A stretch of DNA of 64,000 nucleotides from Nocardia sp. NBC_01730 (GTDB lineage: Bacteria; Actinomycetota; Actinomycetes; Mycobacteriales; Mycobacteriaceae): positions 310,001 to 374,000 of the forward strand of contig NZ_CP109162.1 of NCBI RefSeq assembly GCF_035920445.1. The letters run 5' to 3'. Below, piece after piece: positions 34,674 to 44,784 of this stretch. Positions within the stretch are counted from its first letter, which is position 1; each line of letters starts with the position of its first letter. Below the pieces are notes generated by a model. It ran no database searches. It worked only from the letters and a program-made list of their open reading frames with translations, and was not told where the DNA came from. The position numbers and the translations under genes were made by a program.

Positions 34674-35072
34674 GTGACCCAGACCCCCGAGGATCTGCGC
34701 TACACCGAGGAGCACGAGTGGGTTCGCCGGATCGCCCCGACCCGGGTTCGGGTGGGCATTACCGACTACGCCCAGTCTCAACTCGGTGACGTTGTGTTCG
34801 TACAGTTGCCTCAGACGGACACGGACGTGGCCGCCGAGGACAGCATCGCGGAGGTGGAGTCGACCAAGAGCGTGTCCGACATCTACGCGCCGCTGAGCGC
34901 GAAAGTCGTTGCGGTGAACGAGAAGTTGACCTCGAAGCCGGAGACGTTGAACACCGATCCCTACGGTGAGGGGTGGCTGTTCGAGCTGGAGGCGAGCGAC
35001 GCGGAGCGCCTGGATGCGACGCTCGGTGAACTGCTGGATGCCGCCGGTTATCAAGGAGTTATCGGGGGCTGA
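34674..35072 (+). CDS. gcvH: Glycine cleavage system H protein
   Basis: 132 residues from GTG 34674, with AAAGGA upstream. RYTEEHEWVRR is the typical start, and ESTKSVSDIYAPLSAKV carries the lipoyl-lysine, K65. GcvH shuttles the methylamine group of glycine from GcvP to the T and L proteins. The partner gcvP is 4.8 kb downstream on the same strand; gcvT and the lipoamide dehydrogenase are not in the window. The pgsA2-gcvH-garA order equals that of M. tuberculosis Rv1822-Rv1827. Length is standard. Confidence 0.96.
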   Translation: MTQTPEDLRYTEEHEWVRRIAPTRVRVGITDYAQSQLGDVVFVQLPQTDTDVAAEDSIAEVESTKSVSDIYAPLSAKVVAVNEKLTSKPETLNTDPYGEGWLFELEASDAERLDATLGELLDAAGYQGVIGG

Positions 35073-35240
35073 ATCAGCCTTCCCAGTTCTACCTGCACGG
35101 GTGCGGCCCGGCAGGGTACGGTCAATGCCAATAGACGTATCCGGCGGTTGTGCCGGGAGTCCAGGCACTCGAGGGCAGGTCGTGGTGCCAGAGGTATCAC
35201 CTGCTTGCATGGATAATCAGGTTCGAGGAGGAGAGAAACG

Positions 35241-35726
35241 GTGAGCGAGAACAAAGACCCGGGTTACGGGGAGACCGCGGCCGAGACGACGTCGGTCTTC
35301 CGCGCGGATTTCCTGAACGAGGTCGACGCGTCGCGCGCCGCAGAGACGACCGGCGAGCAGCCGGTCCAAGGGGTCGAGGGTCTGCCCGTTGGCGCGGCCC
35401 TTCTGGTCGTCAAACGCGGCCCGAACGCGGGCTCGCGGTTCCTGCTGGATCAGCCGACCACGTCGGCGGGGCGCCACCCCGACAGTGACATTTTTCTCGA
35501 CGACGTCACTGTCAGCCGTCGGCACGCCGAGTTCCGTCAGGACGACGATTCGTTCCAGGTCGTCGACGTAGGCAGCCTAAACGGCACCTATGTGAACCGG
35601 GAGCCGGTCGACTCGTCGGAGCTGCAGAACGGTGACGAGGTGCAGATCGGCAAGTTCCGGCTGGTGTTCCTGACCGGACCGCGCGCGCAGGTGACCGACT
35701 CGTCGGCGGGTGCGGGCAGTCTATGA
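35241..35726 (+). CDS. garA: FHA-domain signal protein GarA (OdhI-like)
   Basis: 161 residues. ETTSVF near the N terminus (T16, T17) is the conserved site phosphorylated by PknG and PknB in mycobacteria. Residues about 70-145 are an FHA domain: AGRHPDSDIFLDDVTVSRRHAEF and VGSLNGTYVNRE are the phosphothreonine-binding loops. Unphosphorylated GarA binds and inhibits 2-oxoglutarate dehydrogenase and NAD-dependent glutamate dehydrogenase and activates glutamate synthase. Phosphorylation makes the FHA domain bind its own tail and releases control. It stands between gcvH and the Rv1828-like gene, as in M. tuberculosis. GTG 35241 follows GGAGGAG. Confidence 0.95.
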   Translation: MSENKDPGYGETAAETTSVFRADFLNEVDASRAAETTGEQPVQGVEGLPVGAALLVVKRGPNAGSRFLLDQPTTSAGRHPDSDIFLDDVTVSRRHAEFRQDDDSFQVVDVGSLNGTYVNREPVDSSELQNGDEVQIGKFRLVFLTGPRAQVTDSSAGAGSL

Positions 35727-35787
35727 CAACGAGGGCGCTGGGTCTCACACCTCATGAAAGGCTCGGGGTCATGAAGGACCTGGCGCG

Positions 35788-36615
35788 GTGACCGGTGCGG
35801 CGCAGTGGGCCCGCGGAGGTATGTCGATCGGCTCCGTGCTCGACCTGCTGCGCCCCGACTTTCCCGACGTCACCATCTCGAAGATCCGCTTCTTGGAAGC
35901 GGAGGGCCTGATCCGGCCGGAGCGGACGCCCTCGGGCTACCGCAGATTTTCCGTCGCGGATGTCGAACGGCTCCGGTTCGTACTGACCGCGCAACGCGAT
36001 CAGTACCTGCCGCTGAAGGTGATCAAGGAGCAGCTCGAGGCGATCGACAGCGGTGCGGCGACGCTCGGTGTGCGGGAAGCGCGCGCCCGGGCGCACGTCG
36101 GTGCCGCGGAGTCCGGGCACGTGTCGCCGGACGCGGAGCATCCCGCTTCGGCTGCCGAGCGTGGCGCGCGCCAGGTGGCGGCGCCACGTAGGCTCGGCGT
36201 CGTGCCGAGCGAGATCTCGCCGGATGATCTGCGGTTCGATCCGGAAATCCGCGTCACCCGGACGGATCTGCTCGACCAGGCCGAGATCGATGAGAAGTTT
36301 CTCAACGACCTGATCCGCGCCAACCTGATCACGCCGGGACCAGCGGGGTACTTCGACGCCGACGCGGTCACGCTGGCGAAGGCCGCGCGGGCGATGGCCG
36401 AATTCGGTTTGGAGGCAAGGCATCTGCGCGCGTTCAAGCTCGCCGCCGATCGCGAGGCCGCGCTCGTCGCGCAGATCGCCGCCCCGATTGCGAAGAGCCG
36501 CGACGCGGGTGCGCGAGCCCGCGCGGAGGAGACGGTGCGGGAACTGGCGGCGCTGTCGCTGACCTTGCACACCTGTCTGGTCAAGGCTTCGGTCCGGAGT
36601 TCGCTGGGCGGTTGA
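35788..36615 (+). CDS. MerR-family regulator (Rv1828-like)
   Basis: 275 residues from GTG 35788. SIGSVLDLLRPDFPDVTISKIRFLEAEGLIRPERTPSGYRRFSVADVERLRFVL is a winged-helix MerR DNA-binding domain, and the rest is a helical effector region with no Cys or metal-ligand pattern. It matches M. tuberculosis Rv1828 in size and place, immediately after garA. The target promoters are not known here. It begins 61 bp after garA and may be translated from the same mRNA. Confidence 0.85.
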   Translation: MTGAAQWARGGMSIGSVLDLLRPDFPDVTISKIRFLEAEGLIRPERTPSGYRRFSVADVERLRFVLTAQRDQYLPLKVIKEQLEAIDSGAATLGVREARARAHVGAAESGHVSPDAEHPASAAERGARQVAAPRRLGVVPSEISPDDLRFDPEIRVTRTDLLDQAEIDEKFLNDLIRANLITPGPAGYFDADAVTLAKAARAMAEFGLEARHLRAFKLAADREAALVAQIAAPIAKSRDAGARARAEETVRELAALSLTLHTCLVKASVRSSLGG

Positions 36616-36774
36616 GCCCCCCGTCGGTTCCGGCCCGCGGGTTTCGCCGAGCCAACACGCCGATTTCGGCTGTGCACACGGATCGCTGCACCCGTGCTGG
36701 TTCGCTTAGACTCGTGGTACGGCGAGCTCTGCAGCGGTCATGCCGGGCTGGCGGCGAGTATGGGAGGCAGTGCG

Positions 36775-37248
36775 ATGAGCGAAATGCGCGTGATCGGCAT
36801 CCGTGTCGAGCAGCCACAGAACCAGCCCGTGCTGTTGCTCCGCGAGGTCGCGGGGGATCGGTATCTGCCGATCTGGATCGGGCAGGCCGAAGCGACGGCG
36901 ATCGTGCTCGAGCAGGAGGGGGTGACCCCGATCCGCCCGTTGACGCACGATCTGATCAAGGTCCTGATCACCGAGCTCGGGCACACGCTCAAGGAGGTCA
37001 GGATCGTCGACCTCCAAGAGGGCACGTTCTACGCGGACCTGGTCTTCGAGAACGATCTGCGGATCTCGGCGCGCCCGTCCGATTCGATTGCGATCGCCTT
37101 GCGGGTTGGTTGCCCGATCTATGCCGAGGAGCCTGTCCTCGAGGAGGCCGGGCTGGTCATGCCGGACGAGCGCGAGGACGAGGTGGAGAAGTTCAAGGAA
37201 TTTCTCGAGTCGGTGTCACCGGATGACTTCAAGGCGACCGACAGCTGA
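36775..37248 (+). CDS. Bifunctional nuclease-family (BFN/DUF151) protein, Rv1829-like
   Basis: 157 residues from ATG 36775, with GGGAGG 7 nt upstream; an earlier in-frame ATG at 36694 lacks this. MRVIGIRVEQPQNQPVLLLREVAGDRYLPIWIGQAEATAI, then RPLTHDLIKVLI and RPSDSIAIALRVGCPIY, cover the whole BFN domain. Plant members have nuclease activity; bacterial roles are poorly known, and thermophilic relatives are structural references. It lies between the two MerR genes, in the order of M. tuberculosis Rv1828-Rv1829-Rv1830, hence is probably linked to the same unknown regulation. Confidence 0.88.
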   Translation: MSEMRVIGIRVEQPQNQPVLLLREVAGDRYLPIWIGQAEATAIVLEQEGVTPIRPLTHDLIKVLITELGHTLKEVRIVDLQEGTFYADLVFENDLRISARPSDSIAIALRVGCPIYAEEPVLEEAGLVMPDEREDEVEKFKEFLESVSPDDFKATDS

Positions 37249-37436
37249 AGTAGAGGTCGAGACTTTTACCGCGCGTCGCGTTTGGCTCGATGAGGGCGCT
37301 CCCTGGACAATCGAAGGGAGTAATCTCGACAGTTGGGGCCACGTCCGTTTCGGCCGGATCCGACCCGGTTCGGCCACCAACGGAGCCGGGTCATCGATGA
37401 GGCTGTGAATGCGTCGGCGAAGCAAGGGAGTGGTCA

Positions 37437-37994
37437 GTGGCAGAGCAATCGCAGGATGTGGTACAGCCAGGCCTGTTCCCGGACGACTCGGTACCTGACG
37501 ACCTGGTCGGCTATCGCGTGCCCAGCGCATGCCAGGTGGCCGGGATCACCTACCGGCAACTCGACTACTGGGCTCGCACCGGTTTGGTCGTGCCCTCCGT
37601 TCGTGGCGCCGCCGGCTCGGGTAGTCAGCGGTTGTACTCGTTCAAGGACATCCTGGTCCTCAAGATCGTCAAGCGGCTGCTGGACGCGGGCATCTCGCTG
37701 CAGAACATCCGCATCGCCGTCGACCATCTACGCAGCCGCGGCGTGCAGGATCTGGCGGGCATCACGCTCTTCTCCGACGGCACCTCGGTCTACGAGTGCA
37801 CCTCGCCCGAGGAGGTCGTCGATTTACTGCAGGGCGGGCAGGGTGTCTTCGGGATCGCCGTCAGCGGTGCCATGCGCGAGTTGACCGGCGCGATCGCCAA
37901 TTTCCCCGCGGAACGGGCGTCGGCCGTCACCGAACGCCCCGAGGACGAGCTGTCCTTCCGCCGCAAGGCGCGGATGAACCGCAAGACGGGCTAG
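37437..37994 (+). CDS. MerR-family regulator (Rv1830-like)
   Basis: 185 residues from GTG 37437, with AAGGGAG upstream. YRVPSACQVAGITYRQLDYWARTGLVVPS is the HTH, followed by SQRLYSFKDILVLKIVKRLLDAGISLQNIRIAVDHL, the wing and dimer helix. The short tail (SPEEVVDLLQGGQGVFGIAVSGAM) has no metal-binding residues. Its position after the BFN gene matches M. tuberculosis Rv1830. The next gene, the carboxypeptidase, starts 180 bp on. Targets are not known; the neighbourhood of garA and the glycine genes hints at a role in amino-acid or growth control. Confidence 0.87.
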   Translation: MAEQSQDVVQPGLFPDDSVPDDLVGYRVPSACQVAGITYRQLDYWARTGLVVPSVRGAAGSGSQRLYSFKDILVLKIVKRLLDAGISLQNIRIAVDHLRSRGVQDLAGITLFSDGTSVYECTSPEEVVDLLQGGQGVFGIAVSGAMRELTGAIANFPAERASAVTERPEDELSFRRKARMNRKTG

Positions 37995-38174
37995 GTCCGG
38001 TCGCCGCTCGATGAGCGCGATCGGAGCGACTGCTCTCTCGATCGCGGCGTTTCGGATGACAATCGAAGCGCTCCCACGGCCGGGACATGCATGCATCCTC
38101 CCCGGCCGTGGTGCGCCGGTAGGTGCCGTCGCGGACGATCGTATGCGTACCGCGACGGCGAGGAGGGGGCCGTC

Positions 38175-39530
38175 GTGCGAGTCGGTGACGACATCACCGA
38201 GTTGGTGGGGCCGATCGGCCGGATCAGCGCATTCCCGACGGTGGACGAGCTGAACGGATTCGCTGACGCGCTGTCCGCGGCCCATCCGGACCGGATATCG
38301 AGCACCGAGATCGGGCGATCGCGTGGCGGTGATCCGATCCGTGAGGTGCGGGTAGGTGCGGGCCGACAGCACATCCTGGTGTTCGGCAATCCGCACCCGA
38401 ACGAGCCCATCGGAATGGCCACGATCCGTCATCTGCTCGGCAGGATGGCTGAGGACGATGCGCTCACGCTCGGCGCCACCTGGCATTTCGTGCTGTGCGT
38501 CGACCCGGACGGAACTCGGCTCAACGAAAGCTGGTTCGCGGGTCCGCATACCAGGACCGGTGTCGCCCGCGGCTTCTATCGCCCGCCTGCGGTGGAACAG
38601 CCGGAATGGTGCTTTCCCACTGTGTGGCGCGGCCATCCCGTCGGTGTCCCCATGCCGGAGACCAAGGCGCTGATGACACTGATCGACCGCACCCGGCCGG
38701 CCCTGATCGCTTCGCTGCACAATGCGGAGTTCGGCGGCGGTTTCTTCTACACCACCGGTGGTGACCCCGAGTACTGGTCGGCGCTGACCGAGCGGCTCGT
38801 CGCCGCGGACGTGCCGATCTATCACGGCCAACCCGACGCGCCCGGTGCACGCACCGTGGCGCAGGGGGTCTTCGAACTGCCGCGGTTCGACACGATGGCC
38901 GACCGGCTCACGGCCCAGGGCGTCGACGCGGTCGCGGCGCTGGGCGGGGGCGGCTGCCGGGACTACGCGGCCCGCTACGGCACGGCGATTCTGGTCTGCG
39001 AGCTGCCGCTGTGGGTCGATCCGCGGATCGGCGACGGCTCGGCGGGTGACCGAGTGCTCGGCGACCTGCTCGACGCGACCGCGGCCGACTTCCGTGCGCT
39101 GGCCGAGGTCGCGGCCGACGTGCTCGGTCGGGTCTCCGACCGGTTGAGCGGTCGTAGCCCGTTCGAGCGGTCGGTGCGCGCCTTGATCGCCGGGCTGCCC
39201 GGTCTCGCGACGAGCAGACAGACTGTGCCAGGGCGGCATCGGATCGCGACCCGCGGCGAGATCTTCGTCGGACAGTACGACTGGACCGCGATGCTGCGAC
39301 TTCGGCTCGGGGGCATGCTGCTGCGGATGCTCGAGGCGGAATGCCGGCGCGACGGGTCGCCTGTGCTGGCGATGGAACGTGACCGGTTCGCCGCGGTTTT
39401 CGCCGGTTGGTGCGCCGACGTCGAGCAGAATGCGCCGGGCGTCCCGATACCGCTGGAGCGGCTGGTGCGAATTCAAGCGGAAGCTATGATGCTCGCGGCG
39501 ATCCGGCTGCGCCACGGTCTTGCGATCTGA
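38175..39530 (+). CDS. M14-family zinc carboxypeptidase-like protein
   Basis: 451 residues from GTG 38175, with GGAGGGGG upstream. GNPHPNEP places the zinc ligands H74 and E77, and SLHNAEFGGG gives the third ligand, H182, in the order of M14 metallocarboxypeptidases. CELPLW near 303 may supply the catalytic Glu. No signal peptide is seen, so it should be cytoplasmic. M14 enzymes remove C-terminal residues from peptides or modified amino acids. It is not part of the M. tuberculosis Rv1822-1832 order, so it is probably an insertion into that block. The substrate is unknown. Confidence 0.75.
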   Translation: MRVGDDITELVGPIGRISAFPTVDELNGFADALSAAHPDRISSTEIGRSRGGDPIREVRVGAGRQHILVFGNPHPNEPIGMATIRHLLGRMAEDDALTLGATWHFVLCVDPDGTRLNESWFAGPHTRTGVARGFYRPPAVEQPEWCFPTVWRGHPVGVPMPETKALMTLIDRTRPALIASLHNAEFGGGFFYTTGGDPEYWSALTERLVAADVPIYHGQPDAPGARTVAQGVFELPRFDTMADRLTAQGVDAVAALGGGGCRDYAARYGTAILVCELPLWVDPRIGDGSAGDRVLGDLLDATAADFRALAEVAADVLGRVSDRLSGRSPFERSVRALIAGLPGLATSRQTVPGRHRIATRGEIFVGQYDWTAMLRLRLGGMLLRMLEAECRRDGSPVLAMERDRFAAVFAGWCADVEQNAPGVPIPLERLVRIQAEAMMLAAIRLRHGLAI

Positions 39531-39631
39531 GGCCGCGCACGATCGCGGAGTGATGAGAACGACACAGCTGCGCGGGGTCCTACGGCGCGCTTCGGCGTGG
39601 CGTCGGCATTAAACTGACGTTGCGTCGCCGC

Positions 39632-39827
39632 CGTGCGGGAGAGTCCCGGCTCGACATGAGTCCGGGCGCCGAAGGAGCAGCACCTCCCCGTCAATCTCTC
39701 AGGCAACAAGGACCGTGCGGGCTTCGGCGCCTCTGGAAAGTGGTGGCTTCGAGCTGCCCGCCCATGGGGAAAGGGGCTCGGCGAAGGTCGCGCCACCCGA
39801 ATCTCTCAGGCGCCACGACAGAGGGGG
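39632..39827 (+). promoter_or_regulatory. Tandem glycine riboswitch upstream of gcvP
   Basis: Two glycine aptamers follow one another. Aptamer 1 (39632-39720) has GTGCGGGAGAG, CCGAAGGAGCA and ATCTCTCAGG, then GGACCG. Aptamer 2 (39728-39827) has CTCTGGAAAG, GCGAAGG and ATCTCTCAGG, then ACAGAGG. These are the conserved cores and repeat spacing of the tandem class. The second aptamer ends about 50 nt before the gcvP GTG. Glycine binding is expected to turn on gcvP. No terminator hairpin with a U-run follows, so translational control is likely. The open reading frame over this region is a chance extension and not coding. Confidence 0.93.
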
Positions 39828-39879
39828 AGGGCTGGTACCCGTCGACCACCGTCGACACCGCCCGACCTTGGGAGCTGCC

Positions 39880-42714
39880 GTGACTCGCTCATTCGCCGAC
39901 CGCCACATCGGACCCGACCGGGACGAACTCGCCCGGATCCTGGACGCCGTCGGCGTGCCGTCGCTCGACGAGCTGGCCGCCAAGGCGCTGCCCGCCGGCA
40001 TCCTGGACAGCACCGGCCTGACCGGACTGCCCGCGGCGGCCACCGAGCACGAGGTGCTGGCCGAGCTGGCCGGGCTCGCACAGGCGAACACCGTGGCCAG
40101 CTCGATGATCGGGCTCGGCTACTACGACACGCTGACCCCGCCGGTGCTGGTGCGCAACCTGCTGGAGAACCCGGCCTGGTACACCGCCTACACGCCCTAT
40201 CAGCCGGAGATCAGCCAGGGCAGACTCGAGGCGCTCATCAACTTCCAGACCATGGTGTCCGAGCTGACCGGAATGGACGTCGCCAATGCGTCCATGCTGG
40301 ACGAAGCCACCGCCGCCGCCGAGGCGATGACGCTGCTGCATCGCGCGAGCAAGTCCAAGTCCTCGCGCCTGGTCATCGACTCCGATCTGTTCCCGCAGAC
40401 CAGGACCGTGTTGTTCACCAGGGCCGAGCCGCTCGGCCTCGAGATCGTCGAGGCGGATCTGTCCACCGGCGACCTGCCCGACGGCGAGTTCTTCGGCGTG
40501 CTGGCGCAGACGCCCGGTGCCTCCGGTCGCGTCGTGGACTGGACCGGCGTCATCACCGCGGCACACGAGCGCGGTGCGCTGGTCGCGGTGGGCGCGGACC
40601 TGCTGGCGATGACGCTCATCACGCCGCCCGGCGAGCAGGGCGTCGACGTGTGCTTCGGCACCACCCAGCGTTTCGGTGTTCCGCTCGGCTACGGTGGTCC
40701 GCACGCCGGGTATCTCGCGGTGCGCAAGGCGCAGGCTCGTCAGCTGCCCGGTCGCCTGGTCGGCGTTTCGGTGGACGCAGACGGCGACATCGCATACCGT
40801 CTCGCGCTGCAGACCCGTGAGCAGCACATTCGCCGCGAAAAGGCGACCTCCAACATCTGTACCGCGCAGGTGCTGCTGGCCATCGTGGCCGCGATGTACG
40901 CCAGCTACCACGGTGCCGAGGGCCTGCGCGCCATCGCCCGCAGGGTGCACGGGCACGCTGCGGCGATCGCGGCGGGGCTGGACGGCGCCGTCGTGTACGA
41001 CACCTTCTTCGACACCGTGCTCGCATATGTGCCCGGGGGAGCGGAAGCCGTTGTGGCGAAGGCGAAGTCGCGCGGCATCAACCTGCGCCTCGTGGACGCC
41101 GACCGCGTCGGTATCGCCTGCGACGAGACGACGACCGACGCGCATGTCGCGGCCGTGCTCGAATCCTTCGGGACCGCGCTGTCGTCCGAGCAGGGCGCGG
41201 CCGCCCCGATCGCCGCGATCGAGACCCGCACCTCGAAGTTCCTGACCCATCCCGCGTTCACGAAGTACCACACCGAGACGGCGATGCTCCGCTATCTGCG
41301 GTCGCTGTCCGACAAGGACATCGCGTTGGACCGGAGCATGATTCCGCTCGGCTCGTGCACCATGAAGCTCAACGCCACCGCGGAGATGGAGGCCATCACC
41401 TGGCCCGGCTTTGCCCGTGTGCACCCGTACGCGCCAGTCGAGGACGCGACCGGACTACTGCGGGTGATATCGGACCTGGAGAACTGGCTGTCGGATATCA
41501 CGGGCTACGACTCGGTGAGCCTGCAGCCGAACGCGGGCAGTCAGGGCGAGTACGCTGGGCTGCTGGCCATCCGGCGCTACCACCTGGACCGCGGTGACGC
41601 CCACCGCGACACCTGCCTCATCCCATCCAGCGCGCACGGCACCAACGCGGCATCGGCGGCCATGGCCGGGCTGCGCGTCGAGGTGGTGAGGTGCCGCGAC
41701 AACGGGGATGTCGATCTGGACGACCTGCGCGCCAAGATCGCCGACCACGCCGACCGGCTGGCCTGCATCATGATCACCTACCCGTCCACGCATGGGGTGT
41801 ACGAGCATGAGGTCGCCGAGCTGTGCGCACTCGTGCACGACGCGGGCGGCCAGGTCTACGTGGACGGCGCGAACCTGAACGCTCTGGTCGGCCTCGCTCG
41901 TCCGGGCCGGTTCGGCGGCGATGTGAGCCACCTCAACCTGCACAAGACGTTCTGCATCCCGCACGGTGGCGGCGGTCCCGGTGTCGGCCCGGTCGCGGTG
42001 CGCGCACACCTGGCGCGGTATCTGCCCGGCGATCCGCTGCAGTCAGGCTCGCACGCGGTGTCGGCGGCGAAGTACGGCTCGGCCTCGATCCTGCCGATCA
42101 CCTGGGCGTATATCCGCATGATGGGCGCCGACGGCCTGCGCAGGGCCACGCTGTCGGCGATCGCCTCGGCGAACTACATCGCCCGCAGGCTCGACGAGTA
42201 CTTCCCGGTGCTCTACACCGGTGCGAGCGGCATGGTCGCGCACGAGTGCATCCTCGACCTGCGCGAGATCACGAAGCACACCGGTGTCACCGTCGACGAC
42301 GTGGCCAAGCGCCTGGCGGACTATGGTTTCCACGCACCGACCATGAGTTTCCCAGTGGCGGGCACGCTCATGGTAGAGCCGACCGAGAGCGAGAACCTCG
42401 CCGAGCTGGACGATTTCATCGACGCGATGATCGCCATCCGCGCCGAGATCGACCAGGTCGCTGCGGGAGTGTGGCCGGTGACCGACAACCCGCTGCGCGG
42501 TGCGCCGCACACCGCGGCGTCGCTGGTGGGGGAGTGGGGGCATCCCTACAGCCGCGAGCTCGCCGTCTACCCCCGCGGCCTTGCGCACGCCAGGGCCAAG
42601 GTGTGGCCGCCGGTACGCCGGGTCGACGGGGCTTATGGCGATCGGAATTTGGTGTGCTCATGCCCGCCGTTGGAGTCTTACGCCGACGGCCCGGGGTCGG
42701 CTACGGCGTGGTGA
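39880..42714 (+). CDS. gcvP: Glycine dehydrogenase (decarboxylating), P protein
   Basis: 944 residues from GTG 39880, with GGGAG 5 nt upstream. The frame is open earlier, but that DNA is the riboswitch. [22 protein letters not shown] is the standard start and [18 protein letters not shown] holds the PLP lysine, K689. It decarboxylates glycine and transfers methylamine to lipoyl-GcvH. Length fits the fused single-chain P protein. Expression should follow glycine through the leader. The last 14 bp overlap the end of the opposite-strand VWA gene. M. tuberculosis gcvB (Rv1832) sits in the corresponding place. All family motifs I checked are intact. Confidence 0.97.
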   Translation: MTRSFADRHIGPDRDELARILDAVGVPSLDELAAKALPAGILDSTGLTGLPAAATEHEVLAELAGLAQANTVASSMIGLGYYDTLTPPVLVRNLLENPAWYTAYTPYQPEISQGRLEALINFQTMVSELTGMDVANASMLDEATAAAEAMTLLHRASKSKSSRLVIDSDLFPQTRTVLFTRAEPLGLEIVEADLSTGDLPDGEFFGVLAQTPGASGRVVDWTGVITAAHERGALVAVGADLLAMTLITPPGEQGVDVCFGTTQRFGVPLGYGGPHAGYLAVRKAQARQLPGRLVGVSVDADGDIAYRLALQTREQHIRREKATSNICTAQVLLAIVAAMYASYHGAEGLRAIARRVHGHAAAIAAGLDGAVVYDTFFDTVLAYVPGGAEAVVAKAKSRGINLRLVDADRVGIACDETTTDAHVAAVLESFGTALSSEQGAAAPIAAIETRTSKFLTHPAFTKYHTETAMLRYLRSLSDKDIALDRSMIPLGSCTMKLNATAEMEAITWPGFARVHPYAPVEDATGLLRVISDLENWLSDITGYDSVSLQPNAGSQGEYAGLLAIRRYHLDRGDAHRDTCLIPSSAHGTNAASAAMAGLRVEVVRCRDNGDVDLDDLRAKIADHADRLACIMITYPSTHGVYEHEVAELCALVHDAGGQVYVDGANLNALVGLARPGRFGGDVSHLNLHKTFCIPHGGGGPGVGPVAVRAHLARYLPGDPLQSGSHAVSAAKYGSASILPITWAYIRMMGADGLRRATLSAIASANYIARRLDEYFPVLYTGASGMVAHECILDLREITKHTGVTVDDVAKRLADYGFHAPTMSFPVAGTLMVEPTESENLAELDDFIDAMIAIRAEIDQVAAGVWPVTDNPLRGAPHTAASLVGEWGHPYSRELAVYPRGLAHARAKVWPPVRRVDGAYGDRNLVCSCPPLESYADGPGSATAW

Positions 42715-44365
42715 GGGCCTGAACGACGGCGGAGCCGAAGCTGATGTCGTCGGATGTGGCCAGGCGGGTATAGGTGCCGCCGGTCTGCTGCGCCAGGCTT
42801 TGGAGGGTCTGGGTGCCGCTGCCGATTACGATCACGTCGATCCGGACCGGGTGGGCGCGGTCGATCGCGGCGGCGATGTCGGCTGCCAGCTTGGTTCCGG
42901 TGACGGTCGAGTCGTCCTCGGGTCCGTCGGTGATCAGCAGCACCGAGTTGGTGCGGCCCGGTGCGTACCCGTCGATGGCGCTCTTGTACGCGGCGATCAG
43001 GGACGGGTACGCCTGGTCGGAACGAATCTCACTGGGGCGCACGGAATTCAGGGCGGTGCTGATTTTTGTTCGCTGATCGGCGGTGAGCGGCGCCGTGGCG
43101 GCCTGCACCTGGTACGGGGCGGCGCCGTCGAGATTCTTGCCGAAGGTCCAGACGCCGAGGCCGAAATCGGGTGGCATGACGGTCATCGTGGAGTTCAGGG
43201 CGGCAAGAACATTCGCCAGACGTGTGGTGCCGCCCTCGGTGGTCGCCATGGAGGACGAAACGTCGACCAGGACCGTGGACTGCACGCCGAGAACGGGATT
43301 CGCGAGGGTGGCCCGAATCTTGTCGAGGACGGCACGCGGCGGGGCAGCGGCCGCGGACTGCGGTGCGGTGGTGAATCCGGCCGCGAGGAAGTTCTGCGCC
43401 TGATTCGGGGCACGCAGGTAGTCGATGAAGCGTCCGGCGATGAGATTCTGCGTCTTGTCCACCCACGGCCCGGACATCAGTGCGGCCGGGTAATCTGCCA
43501 TCGGCGCGGACCCGGCGGGGCGGAACGCGGCGAGCCCAGGTCGCGCTTTCAGTTGCTGTTCAGTAGCGGCCACCGCGTGAATCGGCGCGTCCTGCGCACC
43601 TGCGAGGGCGTCGAGCGCGGCCGCGGTGTCGGACGCCTCAGGAGCGCCTGCGGCGAGCCCGGAAACCGCGGCGACGACCTGACCGGACTGCGCGGCCTCC
43701 GCGCTGAGCGGGTCGGTGCCCGACACCGCGGCGCCGACCGCGGTCGCCGCGGCGAGCGTGGCGTCACCCGACGGCAAGGCCATCCGCAGACCGCCCCAGC
43801 CGGACAGTCCGAGCTCGCCGAGCGAACCTTGTTGCAGGCGCGGTAGATCCGCCCAGCCGAGCTGGGCCTGCTCCAGCGCGCCGCGCAGATCCTCCGGCAC
43901 CGCGAGCACGATCGGACTCCCGACTACCGGCACGGGACTGCCCTCGATCAGCCCAGGCACCCGCATCGACTCGATCGAGCGGGTCGAATCGGCGATCCAC
44001 AGCGCAGGCTGCGGGCCGAGCGCCCGGTCCCACGCTTTGCCGCCGGTGAACGCGGCGACGATCGCCGTGGACGGCTGCGCCGTCACCTCGACCTGCGCGC
44101 AGTGGTCGCGTACCCGCGGCTTGGTCGCGTTGTAGCTGTCGGCGACGGCCCGCACCTGCGATGCGATGTCCTGATCGGCGGTCACGTAGAGCGTCGCGGG
44201 CCCCTCCACGCACTCGGCCGCCGCCGCGCTGTCCTGATCGGCCGCCCTATCCCGTAGCTGAAACCAGCCGACGACGCTCGCGACGAGTAGCGCAACGGCG
44301 ACCACTGCGATAACCGGACCTTTGCTGACGCCCCGGGACCTGGTTCCGCTGCGATGAGTGCCCAC
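42701..44365 (-). CDS. Membrane-anchored substrate-binding-like / VWA fusion protein
   Basis: 554 residues. An N-terminal transmembrane anchor ([18 protein letters not shown], about 17-35) precedes a 300-residue region resembling periplasmic binding proteins ([78 protein letters not shown]). A VWA domain then starts at VLVDVSSSM with a complete MIDAS, followed by [13 protein letters not shown]. The protein should face outwards. Similar fusions are known in actinomycetes as uncharacterised proteins. I see no ABC partner. The function is unknown; binding a ligand and presenting it through the Mg2+-dependent VWA fold is a guess. Its end overlaps gcvP by 14 bp. Confidence 0.75.
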   Translation of the reverse strand: MGTHRSGTRSRGVSKGPVIAVVAVALLVASVVGWFQLRDRAADQDSAAAAECVEGPATLYVTADQDIASQVRAVADSYNATKPRVRDHCAQVEVTAQPSTAIVAAFTGGKAWDRALGPQPALWIADSTRSIESMRVPGLIEGSPVPVVGSPIVLAVPEDLRGALEQAQLGWADLPRLQQGSLGELGLSGWGGLRMALPSGDATLAAATAVGAAVSGTDPLSAEAAQSGQVVAAVSGLAAGAPEASDTAAALDALAGAQDAPIHAVAATEQQLKARPGLAAFRPAGSAPMADYPAALMSGPWVDKTQNLIAGRFIDYLRAPNQAQNFLAAGFTTAPQSAAAAPPRAVLDKIRATLANPVLGVQSTVLVDVSSSMATTEGGTTRLANVLAALNSTMTVMPPDFGLGVWTFGKNLDGAAPYQVQAATAPLTADQRTKISTALNSVRPSEIRSDQAYPSLIAAYKSAIDGYAPGRTNSVLLITDGPEDDSTVTGTKLAADIAAAIDRAHPVRIDVIVIGSGTQTLQSLAQQTGGTYTRLATSDDISFGSAVVQALTTP

Positions 44366-44483
44366 GCGCTCAGTGTATGGTCACCCGCGGTTGCCCGGAT
44401 CGGCGAGGTTCCCTCACCTGCGCCGCGGCGGACGGTGCGCGTCGCATGCGATGCCGCGCCTGGCGGGGCGCGACGGCGGATCG

Positions 44484-44756
44484 TCACTGGCGGATCACGT
44501 GTCCACGGTCGAACTCGTGCCCGCCCCAGACACCGGACTGTCCGGTGCGTGCGGCGAATTCACCGCACGCGTCCCGGATCGGGCAGACCGCACAGACTTC
44601 GCGCGCATAGTCGAAATCCTGCGAGGGGTATGGGAACCAGGCTTCGTGGTTCGGGTCGCCGCGGCAGGCTGCCCGGTGCCACTCTCGGGAATCCGAGAGT
44701 GGGAGCAGGTCGGCCAGGGTCGACTCCGCGACGGTCGTGGTCTCGGTGCGGGTCAT
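44484..44756 (-). CDS. WhiB-family iron-sulfur transcription factor
   Basis: 90 residues from ATG 44756, with AAGGAG 9-10 nt upstream. Four cysteines, C31, C55, C58 and C64 (CAVCPIRDAC), are the 4Fe-4S ligands, and SGVWGG is the turn of the DNA- or sigma-binding part. WhiB proteins bind the sigma-70 region 4 and sense redox or NO through the cluster. Which paralogue this is (WhiB1-WhiB7) I cannot settle; the Arg-rich AT-hook of WhiB7 is absent. It starts 28 bp after the HNH gene, so the two are probably one transcript. Confidence 0.93.
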   Translation of the reverse strand: MTRTETTTVAESTLADLLPLSDSREWHRAACRGDPNHEAWFPYPSQDFDYAREVCAVCPIRDACGEFAARTGQSGVWGGHEFDRGHVIRQ

Positions 44757-44784
44757 CGTGATCTTCTCCTTCCTCGGATCGTGG

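Noticed and set aside
39715..39879. GcvP starting 55 codons earlier
   Set aside because: That DNA is the second half of the tandem glycine riboswitch, and GTG 39880 has a good ribosome site and the family start.
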